A stretch of DNA of 64,000 bases from Stomorhina lunata (GCA_933228675.1 OW121743.1:57214406-57278405); one strand, 5' to 3'; shown: positions 1 to 13,405, counted from the stretch's first letter. Notes: a model not told the origin generated them from the sequence alone. A program made the numbers and translations.

Positions 1-765
1 TGAATGGATAATTTCATGTTTAATCACTTATATCTTTAGTTGACTGATTAAGATTAAGTTCTTCAGCGTTAATTTCTGAAAGATATTACTTTGTCAATCA
101 GTTTTTTGTTTTAAGATTTAAATGCATTTTAGGATATTGTTCTGTACATCAGAGTAAGCCTTAGGGTAAACCCAGGTTTTTGAATAGATTTGATTGCAGA
201 TTAGGGCTATTTTGGATAATTTCATGTATTATAGCTTATATCTCTGAAGTTTGTTGACCGATTTCGACAAGTGCTTCAGCATAATTAAGATCTGAGTAAA
301 ACTTAGAACATAATTAGTTTTTTTTTATGGATTTAAAAGAATTTCAGGTATATATTGAATAATTTCATGTTTAATCACCGATATCTCTAGAGTAAGTTAA
401 CCGATTTCAATAAGTGCTTCAGCATAAATACTTAAAAGATATTGCCTTGTCGATCTGAGTTAGACTAAGGGCATACTTGTTTATTTACAGATTTAAAATG
501 ATTTCTGGTCTTTGCTGAAGAATTTCATATAATATCTCTTAAGTTAATTGACCGATTTCGATAAGTGCTCCAGCATGAATACCTGAAAGATATTGTCCTA
601 TCGATCTGAGTAAGACTTAGGACATACTTAGGTTTTTTTACAGATTTAAAAGAATTTCTGGTCTATATAAGAGAATTTCATGTTTAATAACTTATATCTC
701 TGAAGTTAGTTGACCGATTCCGATAAGTGCTTCAGCCTAAATACCTTTGTCGATTTGTGTAAGTT
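1..765. repeat. Tandem repeat, ~165-bp unit, about 5 degenerate copies
   Basis: Successive units restart at AATTTCATG-like words near 9, 218, 360, 522 and 665. Each continues through a region like TTGACCGATTTCGATAAG, then GCTTCAGC and GAAAGATATTG. Spacing varies from about 140 to 210 bases, so the copies carry indels and are old. No ORF or RNA gene is visible. The array may begin before the window. Seen directly by alignment of the copies by eye. Confidence 0.75.
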
Positions 766-779
766 TCTGCTTCAGTTAT

Positions 780-1790
780 AACTGTGTTAATATAAATTTG
801 ATCAGTTTCCACTAAAGCTTGTTTGAAAGTCGAATATATTTTTTTGAGATCAAAAGTTTTAAAATTGGTTCTAATTAAAGCTTTTTAAAGAAATTTAAAA
901 CGTTTTACTGATGAGTGAAAATATTGAATATAAAAGCTTTTTAATTTTTAGTGCAATATTTTATGGTAAAAGCTCTTCTTGTACAAAATTGATATAAAAG
1001 CTTTAATGCAAAATTAATTTAAACAAATGTTTTTTTAAAATATTGTTAAAAAAAAGCTTAAATACTTTCAATCTGTTGTAAAAGCTTTAAATGGTTTTAA
1101 AACGGATTAAAAGTATTAAAGCTTTTCAAATAATATTATAAAATTTGGTTCTAATTAAAGCTTTTTAAACAAATTTTAGAAGCAAAATCTTTTATAAAGA
1201 ATTTTTTGAAAACGGTTTAATGATGATTGAAAATATTGCATATAAAAGCTTTTTCGTTTTTAATGCAATATTTTATGGTAAAAGCTCTTCTTGTACAAAA
1301 TTAATATGAAAGCTTTAATGCAAAATCAAAAACAAAAGCTTTTTTAAAATATAATTTAAAAGGCTTTAATACTTTCAATCTGTTTTAAAAGCTTTTAATG
1401 GCTTTAAAACGGATTAAGAAGTATTAAAGCTTTTTAAATAATATGATAAAAACTAGTTCTTATTAAAGCTTTTTAAACAAATTTAAAAAAAAATTGATAT
1501 AAAAGTTTTAATGCAAAATTAACTTAAAAAAAAGATTTAATACTTCCAATTCAGATTAAAAGTAATAAAGCTTTTTAAATACTATTATAAAAATTATTTC
1601 TAATTAGAGCCTTTTTAAAACCATTTACTGATGAAAAAGCTTTTTAAATAATATTAAAAAAACTATGGTTTAAATTGATTTTGCCTTAAAGCTTTTATAT
1701 CAATTTTCTACAAGAAGAGCTTTTTAAAACACATTTTCACAAACAGCATTCAAACCTTTAGAAGAAATCTAAAAAAATATGGTTCTCCAT
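780..1790. repeat. Tandem repeat, ~280-305-bp unit, AAAGCTTTT-rich
   Basis: The phrase GGTTCTAATTAAAGCTTTTT recurs near 866, 1,146 and (diverged) 1,451 and 1,587. In the first two copies it is followed by the same order of sub-motifs: a TTACTGATGA-like word, GCAATATTTTATGGTAAAAG and CTCTTCTTGTACAAAATT. The third and fourth copies are truncated. Within each unit the palindrome AAAGCTTT appears many times. No coding potential is seen. Confidence 0.75.
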
Positions 1791-2690
1791 AAAAACGGTT
1801 TGCATAATAATATAAAGGTATATAAAAGGTAAACATATTAAATTTTTGATAGTATATTTTACCAGATTTTTTCGAACACCTAATATATTTGTCTTAAATT
1901 TCCTAAATAGAAAATTTTCCATAAAAATTTAAAACCTAAATTTATAGTATAATATAATAAACTTACTTTGAAATATTTCGTTCCTTTTACTTTTATTTTG
2001 ATTACTGAAACGAGAAGAAAAAAAATTAATTTTAAAATTTAAATTTATTTAATAAAAAATAGAAAAATTTAATTATATATAGAAATATGTGTTTAAATTA
2101 TATCTTTTGTATTTTATAGTATATAACCCTTTTAAAAGCTTTTTAAACTGCCTTTGACTTCCATTTTTCGCATAACTCCTCTACAAATTATTCACTTTTA
2201 AACTGTGTCTTGGGAACTTGTAAAAACTTTGTAAAACTTTAAAATCTGTATAATATTTTATATTTTATTTCTTTATATATGAAATCACTGATTTCAATTC
2301 CCTAGGAAACCATTTTTTTTTCTACAACCTCCCTTTTGATATCCACTTAATTTATCATCATAAATGTTTGGTTACCTTCTTCCATTTCCAAAACTTTTGA
2401 AACGAAACCACTTTTCAACATTTGCAACATTTTTTGTTTTGGAGTCAAATCAGACATTAATCATCAAAGGAGATGAAAACATAAAGTAATAATAAAATAT
2501 TGTTTATGTTAGTATTAAATTTATAAAATAGAAACCATCCCAGCAAGGAAATTAGAGATGCTATTCATCTCTATGGGAATTTTTAGGCGAAATTAGGTAT
2601 ATTCTTTGAAATAACTGCACAAGAGCTTTCTAGAACAGAATTTAGTTTAAATTTAAGAAATTTTCTATAAAAAATGTCTGCTAAGAAACT
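1791..2690. other. Gene-free AT-rich spacer
   Basis: Low-complexity AT-rich DNA with no ORF of note, no RNA gene and no clear tandem structure. Sequence around 2,530-2,690 grades into the AAAGCTTT-rich DNA that follows. Confidence 0.5.
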
Positions 2691-3339
2691 TGTTTTTTTA
2701 CGTTTTTCTTTTAGAGAACATTACAAAAGCTTTTAGTTAAAAGTAATTTTAAGAAATTCTTTTGTAATGAATTTTCCATTTGAATTTCTTTAAATAATCT
2801 ATCTCTTCAAAAACTTTATAAAAAAGCTTTTCTAAAACAACTCAGAAAAGCTTTTTGTATTAAAAAGCAATCGCAACGCAAATTTCCAATAGAAACTCTT
2901 TAAGATTAAATTAACTCTTTAAGATTAAAATACATGCCCCTTTTCTATATATTCGTTTATCCGAACTTACGTTCCTAATGAAAACTTTCTTAAGAAAATA
3001 CCTTCTTTGAAGCATAAAAGCTTATCTAAATTGCTCTATAAAGGAATAATTGGAAACCTGTTTTGGCAAATTTTGAATCTTGAAACATCTGTAATCATCT
3101 TTTTTTTTGACGAAACCCAATGATTGGAAAGCTTTTTTGGAACTAATTTTAAAAAATAATAAATAAAGGTAATTTAAAGAATTTCTTCGAAACGATATTA
3201 ATAAAAAGCTTCGCTTAAGCTTATTTTATAAAGCTTGTAGTTATAAAGTGAATCAAAAAAGCTTTCTTAAACGAATTTATAGGTGTAAAATTGTCTTCAA
3301 TTTATTTGACTTTTTTCTGAAAACTTTTAGTAAAAAAAG
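2691..3339. repeat. Degenerate AAAGCTTTT-rich DNA
   Basis: Dense AAAGCTTTT and AAAAGC words in no strict period, likely decayed relatives of the arrays on either side. No gene seen. Confidence 0.5.
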
Positions 3340-4200
3340 ACTTTATAAAACAAATATCGAATCAGTTTCATAAAGAGCTTTTTTTTAATAGAACTTTTTT
3401 AAATGTTATAGAAAAGTTTTTATATATCAAAAGCTACTTTAGATGACATTTTATGAAATTAACTTTTGTTAAGAAATTTCGAATCAGTTTCATAAAGAGC
3501 TTTTACTTAAATAGAAGCTTTTCAAATTTACATTTTACTACATTTTTTTACTTTTTAAAAGATATATTAAATTAGTTTCATAAAGAGCTTTTTTTTAAAT
3601 AGAAACAACTCAACTGTTATTTAAAAGTTTTTACATATAAAAACCTACTTCATATGATATTTTATGAAATTAAATTTTCTTAAGAAATATCGAATCAGTT
3701 TCATAAAGAGCTTTTACTAAAATATAAGCTTTTCAAATGTTATTTAAAAGTGTTTATAAATAAAAGCTAATAATTTATAAAATTACATTTCTTGACTTTC
3801 TAAAAGAAATATCGAATCAGTTCCATAATGAGCATTATCTAAAGAAAAGTTACTCAAATGTTATTTAAAAGATTTTACATGTAAAAAGCTACTGTAGATG
3901 ATATTAATTTATTATTTATTATATTAAATTAACTTTTATTAACTTTTTATAAGAAATATCGAATAAGTCTTATTAAGAGCTTTTACTTAAATAGAAGCAT
4001 TTCAAATGTAAGATGATATTTTATGAAACCAATTTTTCTTAACTTTTTATAAGGATTCATAAAGAGCTTTCGCTAAAAATGAAGCTTGTTATTTAAAAAA
4101 TTTTATAAGTAAAAAGCTACTTTAACTTAACTTTTTACACGATATATCGAATCTGTTTCTTTAAGAGCTTTTAATAAAATATAAAAGCTTTTGTCAATAA
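3340..4200. repeat. Tandem repeat, ~95-145-bp unit, about 8 copies
   Basis: The phrase CGAATCAGTTTCATAAAGAG followed by CTTTT recurs, intact or mutated, near 3,358, 3,479, 3,565, 3,688, 3,809, 3,959, 4,048 and 4,148. Most copies then carry AAATAGAAGCTTTTCAAATG and TTATTTAAAAG-like words. Spacing varies with indels. No ORF. Confidence 0.75.
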
Positions 4201-5170
4201 AAGCTTATTAAGATAATCTAGTATATAAAATTCTCTATTCGCAGTGAATTTCTATATAGCATCTTCATTAAGATTTTTTTAATGGTCGTTTAAATAGTTG
4301 TTTTGAACTTTGACCTAGTTTTCTTAGAATAAGCTCAAAAGCAGTTTTGTGAAAGAGCATCCCGCGTTAAACATGTTTTTATGAGTTTTTTTTTTTTCTA
4401 TGAAAACGCCAGTTCAATAGTTCTCCTATAGACAATTAAGAGTCTTCTTATGAAAAACTTTTGTTTATAGAGTTTCTTTAGAAAAGTTTTTTGTTATTTA
4501 TGACTGTAGAAACATTTCCTTCAATCTTTTATTTTTGTATATTAAGTAGCTTTCTTCAATATGCTTCTTTTATTCAACATTTATTTGAAAACTTTTTTCA
4601 AGAATTTTATATTTATGCAAAAGCTTTACAGTTTAAAAAGTTTTTAGTTTCCTATTTTAAAATGTTTCTAAGGAAACGCTTTTAAGCAGTTTTTCTAAAC
4701 AAAAGCTTGTATCAATTGTTTTTTTTTATTAAAAAGCTTTCTTAACTTTTTTCTTTAAAAACGTCTGTTTTATAGTTCTCCTACAGAAAATGTTACAAAA
4801 AGTCTTCTAATAAAAATCTTTGTTAACCGGTTTCTTTAGAAAAGCTTTTTAGAATTTATTTCTATATAAACTTTTTCTTTAACCTTAACTTTTTTACATA
4901 AAATATAAGGATTTTGAAAAGCTTTCTTCAATTTGCTTCTAATGAATGTCTAAAATTTATTTGAAAGCTCTCATAAGAAATTTATGTTTATGCAAAAGCT
5001 TTAGTGTTAAAGTCATTTTTTATTACTTTTCAATGGAAAAGCTTAGTTTAATCATGTTTTCTTTAGATAAATCTTGAGTCAACAATTTTTTTTAACATTT
5101 TTATTTTTAAAAGCTTTTTTTAGTAAGATGCTTTTGAGTTGTTTTTCTGAAGAAAAGATTAAGATTATAG
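4201..5170. repeat. Degenerate AAAGCTTTT-rich DNA
   Basis: Repeated words such as TTTCTTTAGAAAAG and AAAAGCTTTCTT, for example near 4,470, 4,735 and 4,830, suggest a decayed tandem array with a period of a few hundred bases. A 64-codon reading frame at 4,491-4,685 is AT-rich low complexity and is not supported as a gene. Confidence 0.45.
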
Positions 5171-6039
5171 AAAAATAGTTAAGAATTAAGTACTTTTTGT
5201 TGGGTTATATCTAAATTAATAGGAATATGGGTAGTGCGATAAGAACTTTTTGTTTCATTTTAAGATTTAAACCTTAAATGAGAAAACCAGTCCATTAGAG
5301 ATTGAAAAAAAAATCTATGGAAACTACTTTTCAACTAGTTAAGAAAGCAGCAGAGAAGATGACCATTTATAATAGTTCTAAAACCAAACTTAGGTTAACT
5401 CATTTAATTTCTAAAGATATTAAGTTTCTTATTAAATTGTTTTTAAAAAATTATAAATAAATATTTGGTTTTGTTATCCTTATTAATGTTAAGAGATCTA
5501 TCTTTTTAGTTTATAGATATAATAAAGCCTGTGGTTTGGTTACTTTTTCATCAGCTTTTAACCAACAAAATGACCAACTACTGTCACTTAGAGAACAAAT
5601 GTACAATAATTTGCCTTAAGGTAATATTACCTTTTGTGGTCATTATGTTTTTAATGCATTTCAATCAATTTACTTCAGATTTTAGAAAAAAAACTATGAC
5701 AAACCGTAAGACATAGACTCAATTGGAAAGATAGACGGACGGATGAAGGGTTAGTTGTATGAACGAACAGATTTGTTTTGATAGTTCGTTTTAGACATGC
5801 GTTTCTTCAATTTATTTCTTTAGAATTTGATCTAAAACCAGATATAGCTTTTTGTTGGAAAAATGTTTTATTTCTTTATATGGCTTAAATTTGATATAAA
5901 TTAAGTGATTATGTTTGATTAAAAAGGAAATTAAAGAAACAAGTTTGAGTTTTTTTTTTGTAAAGATGAGAAAGTGCATCTGTTTGAGGGGGGTATTAGA
6001 AAAAGTTGTCTAGCAAAATGAAAGTATGACTAAACACAT
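5171..6039. other. Gene-free spacer
   Basis: No supported gene. A short GACGGACGGA-type simple sequence lies at about 5,730-5,745 and a G run (GAGGGGGGTATT) at about 5,986. Confidence 0.5.
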
Positions 6040-7855
6040 TAAGTTGCTAGTTGTTTAAAATTAGACAATATTTGAAATTAATATAAAATAACAAGTTTTT
6101 CGAACATTTAATATTTTAAATTTTGAAAAAAAAATTTAATTTGTTAAAAAATTTTAATTTTAAAAGCATATAACTCTCTTTAGGGATAGTCAACAAGCCA
6201 CAACTATATAATAAATAAAAGCTTGAAGTCTAAGCTTTAAGACTGTATTCAAAACATCTGCATATATTTGCATATTTTGCCAAAAATCGTTAATTAAAAA
6301 AATTAATTGTTAAAAAATTATATTATTTTAATTTAAACTAAAAAAAATGATCTCAAAATTTATGTATTACATTCTTTCAATAAAAAGGCAAATTATATTC
6401 CAAATTATAGGCTGAAGTCTTAGCTCTAAAACGATATATAAAACATTTGCATATGTTTGCATATTTTAACTAAAAATCAAATTATTTAGTAGATAGAAAT
6501 TTCAATATATGAAATATGTTATATTATTTAAAATTTTGAAAAAAAGGACAAAATTTAAATTTTTTAAAAATTTATCCTAATTTTGAAATCATATAACTTT
6601 TCTTGGGGATAGTCAACAAACCACAAATAAATATTAAATTAAAGGCCAAAGTCTTAGTTGTAGGACTGTGTATAAAACATCTGCATATATTTGCATATTT
6701 TGCGTGAAATCGTTAATATTTTTTAATAAATTTATATTATTTTAACATAACCTAAAAGAATTTATCTCAAAATATATGTATGACATTCCTTAAAAAAAAA
6801 GGCTTAATATATTCCAAATTATAGGCTGAAGTCTTAGCTTTAAAACGATATAAAAACCAAATGCATATATTTGCATATTTTAACTAAAATCTTTGTTATT
6901 AAGTAGATAGTTACTTAAAATTAAAAAAATATTTGAAACTAATATAAAAAAACAAGTTTTTTGTATATTTATTATTTTAAATTTTGGAAAAAAACTAAAT
7001 TTTAATTTCTTTAAAATTAATCCTTATTTTAAAAGCATATAACATTTTTTGGGTATAATCAACAAATCACAAATAGATATTTAATAAAAGGTTGAAGTCT
7101 TAGCTTTGAGACGGTATATAAAATTTCTGCATATATTTGCCTATTTAGGCTAAAATCGTTAATTTTTTTAATAAAAATATTTAATTTTAGCATAACCAAA
7201 AAAAATTATCTCAATATAACTCTATTACATTCTTTTAATAAAAATGCAAAATATATTCCAAATTATAGGCTTAAGTCTTAGCTTTAAAACGATATAAAAA
7301 ACAAATGCATATGTTTACATATTTTCACTAAAATCCAAATTATTAAGTAGAAATTTGTTTAAAATTAAAAAAATATTTGAAACTAATATGAAATAACAAG
7401 TGAAAAAACAAAATTTTAATTTCTTAAAAATGAATCCTAATTTTAAAAGAATATAACTTTTCTTGGGGATAACCAATAAATCACAAATATATATTTAATA
7501 AAAGATTAAAGTCTTAGCTTTAAGACAGTACTTAAAGCATCTGCATATATTTGCATATTTAGCCAAAAATCGTTAAGTTTTTCAAATAAAAATATGTTAT
7601 TTTAGTTAAAATTTTAATTTCTTTAACATTTTCAATTTTAAAATCACATAACTTTTTTTAGGGATAATCAACAAACAACAAATACATATTAAATTAAAGG
7701 CTTAAGTCTTGGCTTTTAGACGGTATATAAAACGCCTGCATATATTTGCCTATTTAGCCCAAAATCGTTAATTTTTTTAAAATAAAAATATTTTATTTTA
7801 ACATAACCTTAAAATAAAATTATCTCAAAACACTTAATGTTAACAATTACTAAGA
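6040..7855. repeat. Satellite array, ~430-bp dimeric higher-order unit, about 4 copies
   Basis: A box like CTGCATATATTTGCATATTT recurs near 6,258, 6,442, 6,677, 6,858, 7,125, 7,303, 7,540 and 7,734. Intervals alternate between short (about 178-194) and long (about 235-267), so the real unit is a dimer of two diverged monomers. The two monomer types differ after the box: one continues with AAAATCGTTAA, the other with CTAAAAATC plus an AAATTATTAAGTAG-like word. Upstream of each box lies a conserved GAAGTCTTAGCTTTA word. Monomers also share ATATAACTTTTCTTGGGGAT and TCAACAAACCACAAATA words. Confidence 0.85.
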
Positions 7856-8829
7856 TAAACAAGCGTTTCATCTAATCCCATTCTCTTTCGCCAAGCAAAC
7901 ACCTTTGCTTTTAGCCTTTATCTAAACTCACTTAAGTATTCCTTTTGTTTCAATGTAAAATATTAAAGAAATAATATTAAAAAAACGTAACTTCTCTCGG
8001 AGTTTATGACCAAAGATAGTAGTAAATGATACTTTGATATCATTATGTGCTCTCAACCACTATTCCCCTTTTAAGTCCTTTTGTCTCAAACTAAAACCAA
8101 CACAGGACAATTTAAAGTCCTTTGGGAATACAAACGCATTTTGTTTTTTGTCTGTGACTCATTTGGGGCAAGTGAAGTATAAAGTAAAATATACAAGAAA
8201 AATAGTGTAATAGAAGAAAAAATGCTTAACATAAGCAAAACGTAATGAAATTCCTTGAAAGTAGAAATAAAATAAAAAAAATTTTATAACAAAAAATTAT
8301 TGAAAAAAAAAAACTAAAATACTAAAGAAATGTTCTGAAGATACTATTTAAAAGCAAGTGGAGAAGAGCTACATAGTATTCAATCCCAGCCATCTTTAGA
8401 ATTTATCTCTAGTTTTGTTTCTTATAATTTTTTCTTATAAATTTTTAGTTTTCTTATACTTCGTATTTTTTAGATTTTATTGTTTACGTTTCTTATTTTT
8501 CTTTAAAAAAGCAAAAAAAAAAATAAAAGATTGTTGCTTTTCCTGGGATATTTAACATTAAATTATAGAGACAGACGTTTGGTTGTATGAGTAGTAAGGA
8601 CAGATAGATGAACAGTTGGACAGACGTTATATAAGATAAGATTTAGCCACATTAATGAATTTGTTCATTAGTCTAGTCTCTATAGATAATTTGCCCAGTT
8701 TTAGTGATTTTTTTTGTTTTGAAGGAAATCCGAAATGGACAACCTGTGAACAAAAGAATCAAGAAACAAAATTTTCTTCGATTTCTACATTCCTTTTTAG
8801 GTTCTAAATTTGTCTAAAATTTAAGCATT
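7856..8829. other. Gene-free spacer
   Basis: No supported gene or RNA. Short GACAGACG simple-sequence words occur at about 8,570-8,627, like those near 5,730. Confidence 0.5.
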
Positions 8830-11110
8830 AATCAGTATAAGTATACAATAAAAAGAAATTACAAGTTTTGTCAAGATATAACATTTTTCAATTAAAACCT
8901 ACAAGGCATAAACTATCTCAAATTAGAGGTTCAAGTCTTAGCTCTATTATAGAAAATAAATCATCTGCATATATTTGCATATTTGGTTTAAAATCCAAAA
9001 AAAAAGTCCAGTAACCTAAAGCAAGAAAAATTTATAAACATAAAAAAAAAATAAAATTTTCTCTAAAATCTAAGCTTTTATCAGTATAAATATACAATAA
9101 TAATAAGGAAAAGTTTTGTCAGGCTATAACTTTTCTTAATTGAAACGTACAAGGCAATAACTATCTCAGATTAGAGGTTAAAGTCTTAGCTTTATAAAAG
9201 AAAAAAAGTATCTGCATATATTTGCATATTAAGTCTACAATAAAAAATAAGTCCAGTAACCTAAACCAAGAAAAAAATTTGTAAAATATTCCCTAAATAT
9301 CAAAGAATTAAAATTTGCATCACTTACATATAAAATAATTCAATAAAATGTTTATAAAATTTAAGCATTAATCAATATAAGTTTTCATTAATAAAAAAAA
9401 AAGTTTTGTCAGGATATAAATTTTGTCAATTGAAACCTACAAGCTCATTACTGTCTCAAATTAGAGACAGAAGTCTTGGATTTATTTGAGAAAATAAATT
9501 ATCTGCATATATTTGCATATTTAGTTGGAAATCGAAAAAAGTCTAGTAACCTAAATCAAAAAAAGTTTATAAAATATTTCCTAAATGTCAAAGAATAACA
9601 ATTTTCATCACTTGCATATCAAGTAATTCAATAAAATTTTTCTAAATTTAATCATTAATCAGTATAAGTTTTCAATAATAAAAAAAGATAAGTTTTGTCA
9701 GGATATAATTTTTCTCAATTAAAACATACAAGGTCATTACTATCTCAAATTAGAGGTTAAAGTCTTGGCTTTATTTCAGAAAATAAATTATCTGCATATA
9801 TTTGCATATTTGGTCGAAAATCGAAAAAAAGTCCAGTAACCTAAGGCAAGAAAAAATTATAAAATATTTCCTAAACATCAAAACAAAAAAGAATTTCATC
9901 ACATAGAAGAAGATTCATATAAAATATTTAATTTTTTTTTTAAATCTAGGAATTTTTAAAAATTTTAAAATTAATAAAGTAAAGTTTTGTCAGGATATAA
10001 CATTGCTCAATTGAAACCTACAAGCCAATAACTATCTCAAATTAGAGGTTAAAGTCTTAACTTTATTATAGAAAATAAATCGTCTGCATATATTTGCATA
10101 TTTAGTCTAAAATCGAAAAAAGTCAAGTAACCTAAAGCAAGAAAAGCTTGTAAACTATTTCCTAAATGTCAAAGAATAACAATTTTCGTCACTTACATAC
10201 AAGAAGATTCATATAACATTTTTAAATTAAAGTTTTTTAAATCTAAGAATTTTTTAAAATTTTTAAATTAATAAAGACAAGTTTTGTCAGGATATAACTT
10301 TTCTTAGTTAAAACATACAAGGTCATTACTATTTCAAATTAGAGGTTGAAGTCTTGGCTTTATTTTAGAAAATAAATCATCTGCATATACCTGCATATTT
10401 ATTCTAAAATCGAAAAAAGTCCACTAACCTAAAGCAAGAAAAATCAAAAATAAGTCCAGTTACCTAAAGCAAGAAAAATGTATAAAACATTCCCTAAACA
10501 TCAAAAAATTAAAATTTGCATATATTATAAGAAGATTTATACAAAATATTTTAATACAATTTTTCTTAAATTAAAGTATTAATCAGTATAAGTATACAAT
10601 AATAATAAAGATAAGTTTTGTCAGCTTATAATTTTTTTTTTTCATTTAAAACCTACAAGGCAATATCTATCTCAAAAAATAGGTTGAGCTTTTAGCTTTA
10701 TTATAGAAAATAAATCAACTGCTTATATTTGCATATATAGTCTTAAATCGAAAATATTTAAGTTCAGTAGCCTAAAGCTAGAACAATTTTGAAACATTCC
10801 CTAAACATCATCTCATATAAGAAGATATATAAACAAATTTTAAATAAAATTTTTCAAAAATTTAAGCACTAATCAGCATAAGTTTTCAATAATAATAATA
10901 ATAAAAACAAGTTTTGTTTGGATATAACTTTACTCAACTAAAACCTACAAGGCAATAGCTATCACAAATTAGAGATTAATGTAGTGGCTTTATTATAGAA
11001 AATAAGTCATCTGCATATACTTGCATATTTATTTTAAAATCGAAAAAAGCTCATTAATCTAAAACAAGAAAAATTTCTTAAATGTTCCCTAAACTTTAAA
11101 GAAATAAAAT
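8830..11110. repeat. Satellite array, ~290-bp unit, 8 copies
   Basis: The box CTGCATATATTTGCATATTT or a close variant recurs near 8,961, 9,210, 9,500, 9,791, 10,084, 10,381, 10,718 and 11,010, mostly about 290 bases apart. Each unit has, in order, AGTTTTGTCAGGATATAACT, an AATTGAAACCTACAAGGC-like word, ATCTCAAATTAGAGGTTAAA, GTCTTAGCTTTATT, the box, and GTCCAGTAACCTAAAGCAAG. The second half of the module (the GTCTTAG word plus the box) is shared with the array at 6,040-7,855, so the two arrays are related. Confidence 0.88.
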
Positions 11111-12250
11111 ATTTACTTCTAATAACAAAATTCATACTGTACAATAAATTATAACCTTAATAAGAAATTTTGTTTAGTATTTTTGGTTCCCCAAAGGTTG
11201 GCCCTCTCATAATTGCACTATTTAAAATTCCAAGGCTCACTAGCATATGACTAAAGCTATGACTAAAATTTCCTAAAATTAAGCAGAAAAAACACCAGAA
11301 ACTTTACATAACTTTAAAATACTTTGTTGCCAACTTCACACACACACAAGAAAAAAAAAACAGCCACAACTACAACATTTACATTTTGTCCTAAGAACAA
11401 GAACAACAATAAAAACAAATAAAATGTTGCTGATTCTTCTTTTCCTGATGCTGTTGCTGATTCTACTGATGTTGCTGTTGTTGTTCCTTTTTGTAATGTA
11501 ATTTGTTCACTTGCTTGTGTGTCATTTTAATGACAATCATGATTTTCTTGTTCATTTTCATAAATACAACAATTTACCAGTAAAAATGACAATAATACAG
11601 ACCGATCCTTTGATGCCAGTTCTGCTGTGCAATGCCAATCTTTTGTTGTTAAGTCTGTCTGTTCTCTCTGGTTTTAGCCAGAAAACTGCAACATTTAAAC
11701 TTAACCAAATCATCTCTAGCATCAACATCTTTTCCTATGGACTAGAACAACAAAAAAATCTCTTATCACTGTTAAAAAATCAGAAAACTGAAAACAAACT
11801 TGTCTCTGTTGGCTCAAAGAAGAAACAGGAAGAAAAAAAAATTGACCAAAAGTTTTGAAAAATTGACTTAAAAGTTTTTGCTTATATGAAGATTTTTTTG
11901 TTGAACGTTGAGGAAGGAGTGTTGTCTGAGAAACTTGCACCGTTTTGTTTTATATATTTTCTTAAGACAGTTTATTACCGGTTTAAAATTACATTTTACG
12001 ATTAAGTTTAATAGATAAACTCATTTGGTCATGGTCTCATACATAAATGGAGACAGTTTTAGATTTTGAGGAACGGAAAGTTGTTTTTTAACTTTTTGGC
12101 AACACAAAATAGAATCAAATAGTCTTAAGTATTCAGAGAGTCAGGGTATGCAAATTTGTGTATAATAAAGAAATATAAAGAAATTTGTATGTATATATAT
12201 AGGGAAATTCCGGAAATGGCGTTCGTTTAAGGGTTAAAGCACCTCAATTA
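11111..12250. other. Gene-free spacer with trinucleotide runs
   Basis: A CACACACACA tract lies at about 11,337, ACAACAATAAAAAC-type runs at 11,400-11,420, and a GCTGTTGCTGATTCTACTG / TGTTGCTGTTGTTG stretch at 11,448-11,485. Such CAA/CAG-type runs are common in fly non-coding and coding DNA. A 115-codon frame at 11,511-11,858 has no recognisable domain and a lysine-rich low-complexity end; I do not call it a gene. Confidence 0.5.
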
Positions 12251-12254
12251 ATTC

Positions 12255-13405
12255 TTTTCTCGAGGAGGCACTTTCCTATAGAAAACTTTCTCCAGAAGAA
12301 ACTTTTTTTTAGAAAACTTTCTCTAGAAGAAACTTTTCTATAGAAAACTTTCTCTAGAAGAAAGTTTTCTATAGAAAACTTTATCTAGAAGAAACTTTTC
12401 TATAGAAAACTTTCTCTAGAAGAAACTTTTCTATAGAAAACTTTCTCTAGAAGAAACTTTTCTATAGAAAACTTTCTCTAGAAGAAACTTTTCTAAAGAA
12501 AACTTTCTTTATAGGAAACTTTTCTCCAGAAAACTTTCTTTATAGGAAACTTTTCTCCAGAAAACTTTCTCTAGAAGAAACTTTTTTATAAAAAACTTTC
12601 TCTAGAAGAAACTTTTCTATAGAAAACTATCTCTCGAAGAAACTTTTCTATAGAAAACTTTCTCTAGAAGAAACTTTTCTTTAGAAAAATTTATCTAGAA
12701 GAAACTTGTCCATAGAAAACTTTCTCTAGAAGAAACTTTTCTATAGAAAACTTTCTCAAGAAGAAACTTTTTACAGAAAAATTTCTCTGGAAGAAACTTT
12801 TCTAAAGAAAACTTTCTCTAGTAGAAACTTTTCTCTAGAAAAAACATTTCTATAGAAAACTTTCTCTAGAAGAAACTTTTCTATAGAAAACTTTCTCTAG
12901 AAGAAACTTTTCTATAGAAAACTTTCTCTAAAATAAACTTTTCTATAGAAAACTTTCTCCAGAAGAAACTTTTCTATAGAAAACTTTCTCCAGAAAAAAC
13001 TTTTCTTTAGAAAACTTTCTCCAGAAGAAACTTATCTATAGAAAACTTTATCTAGAAGAATCTTTTCTATAGAAAACATTCTTTAGAAGAAACTTTTTTA
13101 TAGAAAATTTTCTCTTTAATAAACTCTTCTATAAAAAACTTTCTCTAGAGGAAACTTTTCTATAGAAAACTTTCTCTAGAAGAAAGTTTTCTATAGAAAA
13201 CTTTCTCTAGAAGACACTTTTCTATAGAAAACTTTCTCTAGAAGACACTTTTCTATAGAAAACTTTCTCTGGAAGAAACTTTTCTACAGAAAACTTTCTC
13301 TAGAAGAAAATTTTCTATAGAAGAATTTCTCCAGAAGAAAATTTTCTAAAGAAAACTTTATCTAGAAGAAACTTTTGTATAGAAAGCTTTCTCTAGAAGA
13401 CATTT
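12255..13405. repeat. 31-bp satellite, family A, ~37 copies
   Basis: Each 31-bp unit joins TTTTCTATAGAAAA, a perfect palindrome, to a second half close to CTTTCTCTAGAAGAAAC, which contains the palindrome TCTAGA. Copies differ by scattered substitutions and the array is moderately homogeneous (best at 12,340-12,500). It starts abruptly after unique DNA and ends in a T run near 13,405. Confidence 0.93.

Noticed and set aside
11511..11858. A 115-codon frame as a possible small protein
   Set aside because: No recognisable domain or signal peptide, a low-complexity Lys/Gln end, and surroundings of simple repeats.
12255..13405. Heat-shock elements (GAA/TTC arrays)
   Set aside because: The TTC and GAA triplets are separated by four bases, not the two required for canonical HSF sites, and no heat-shock gene is near.
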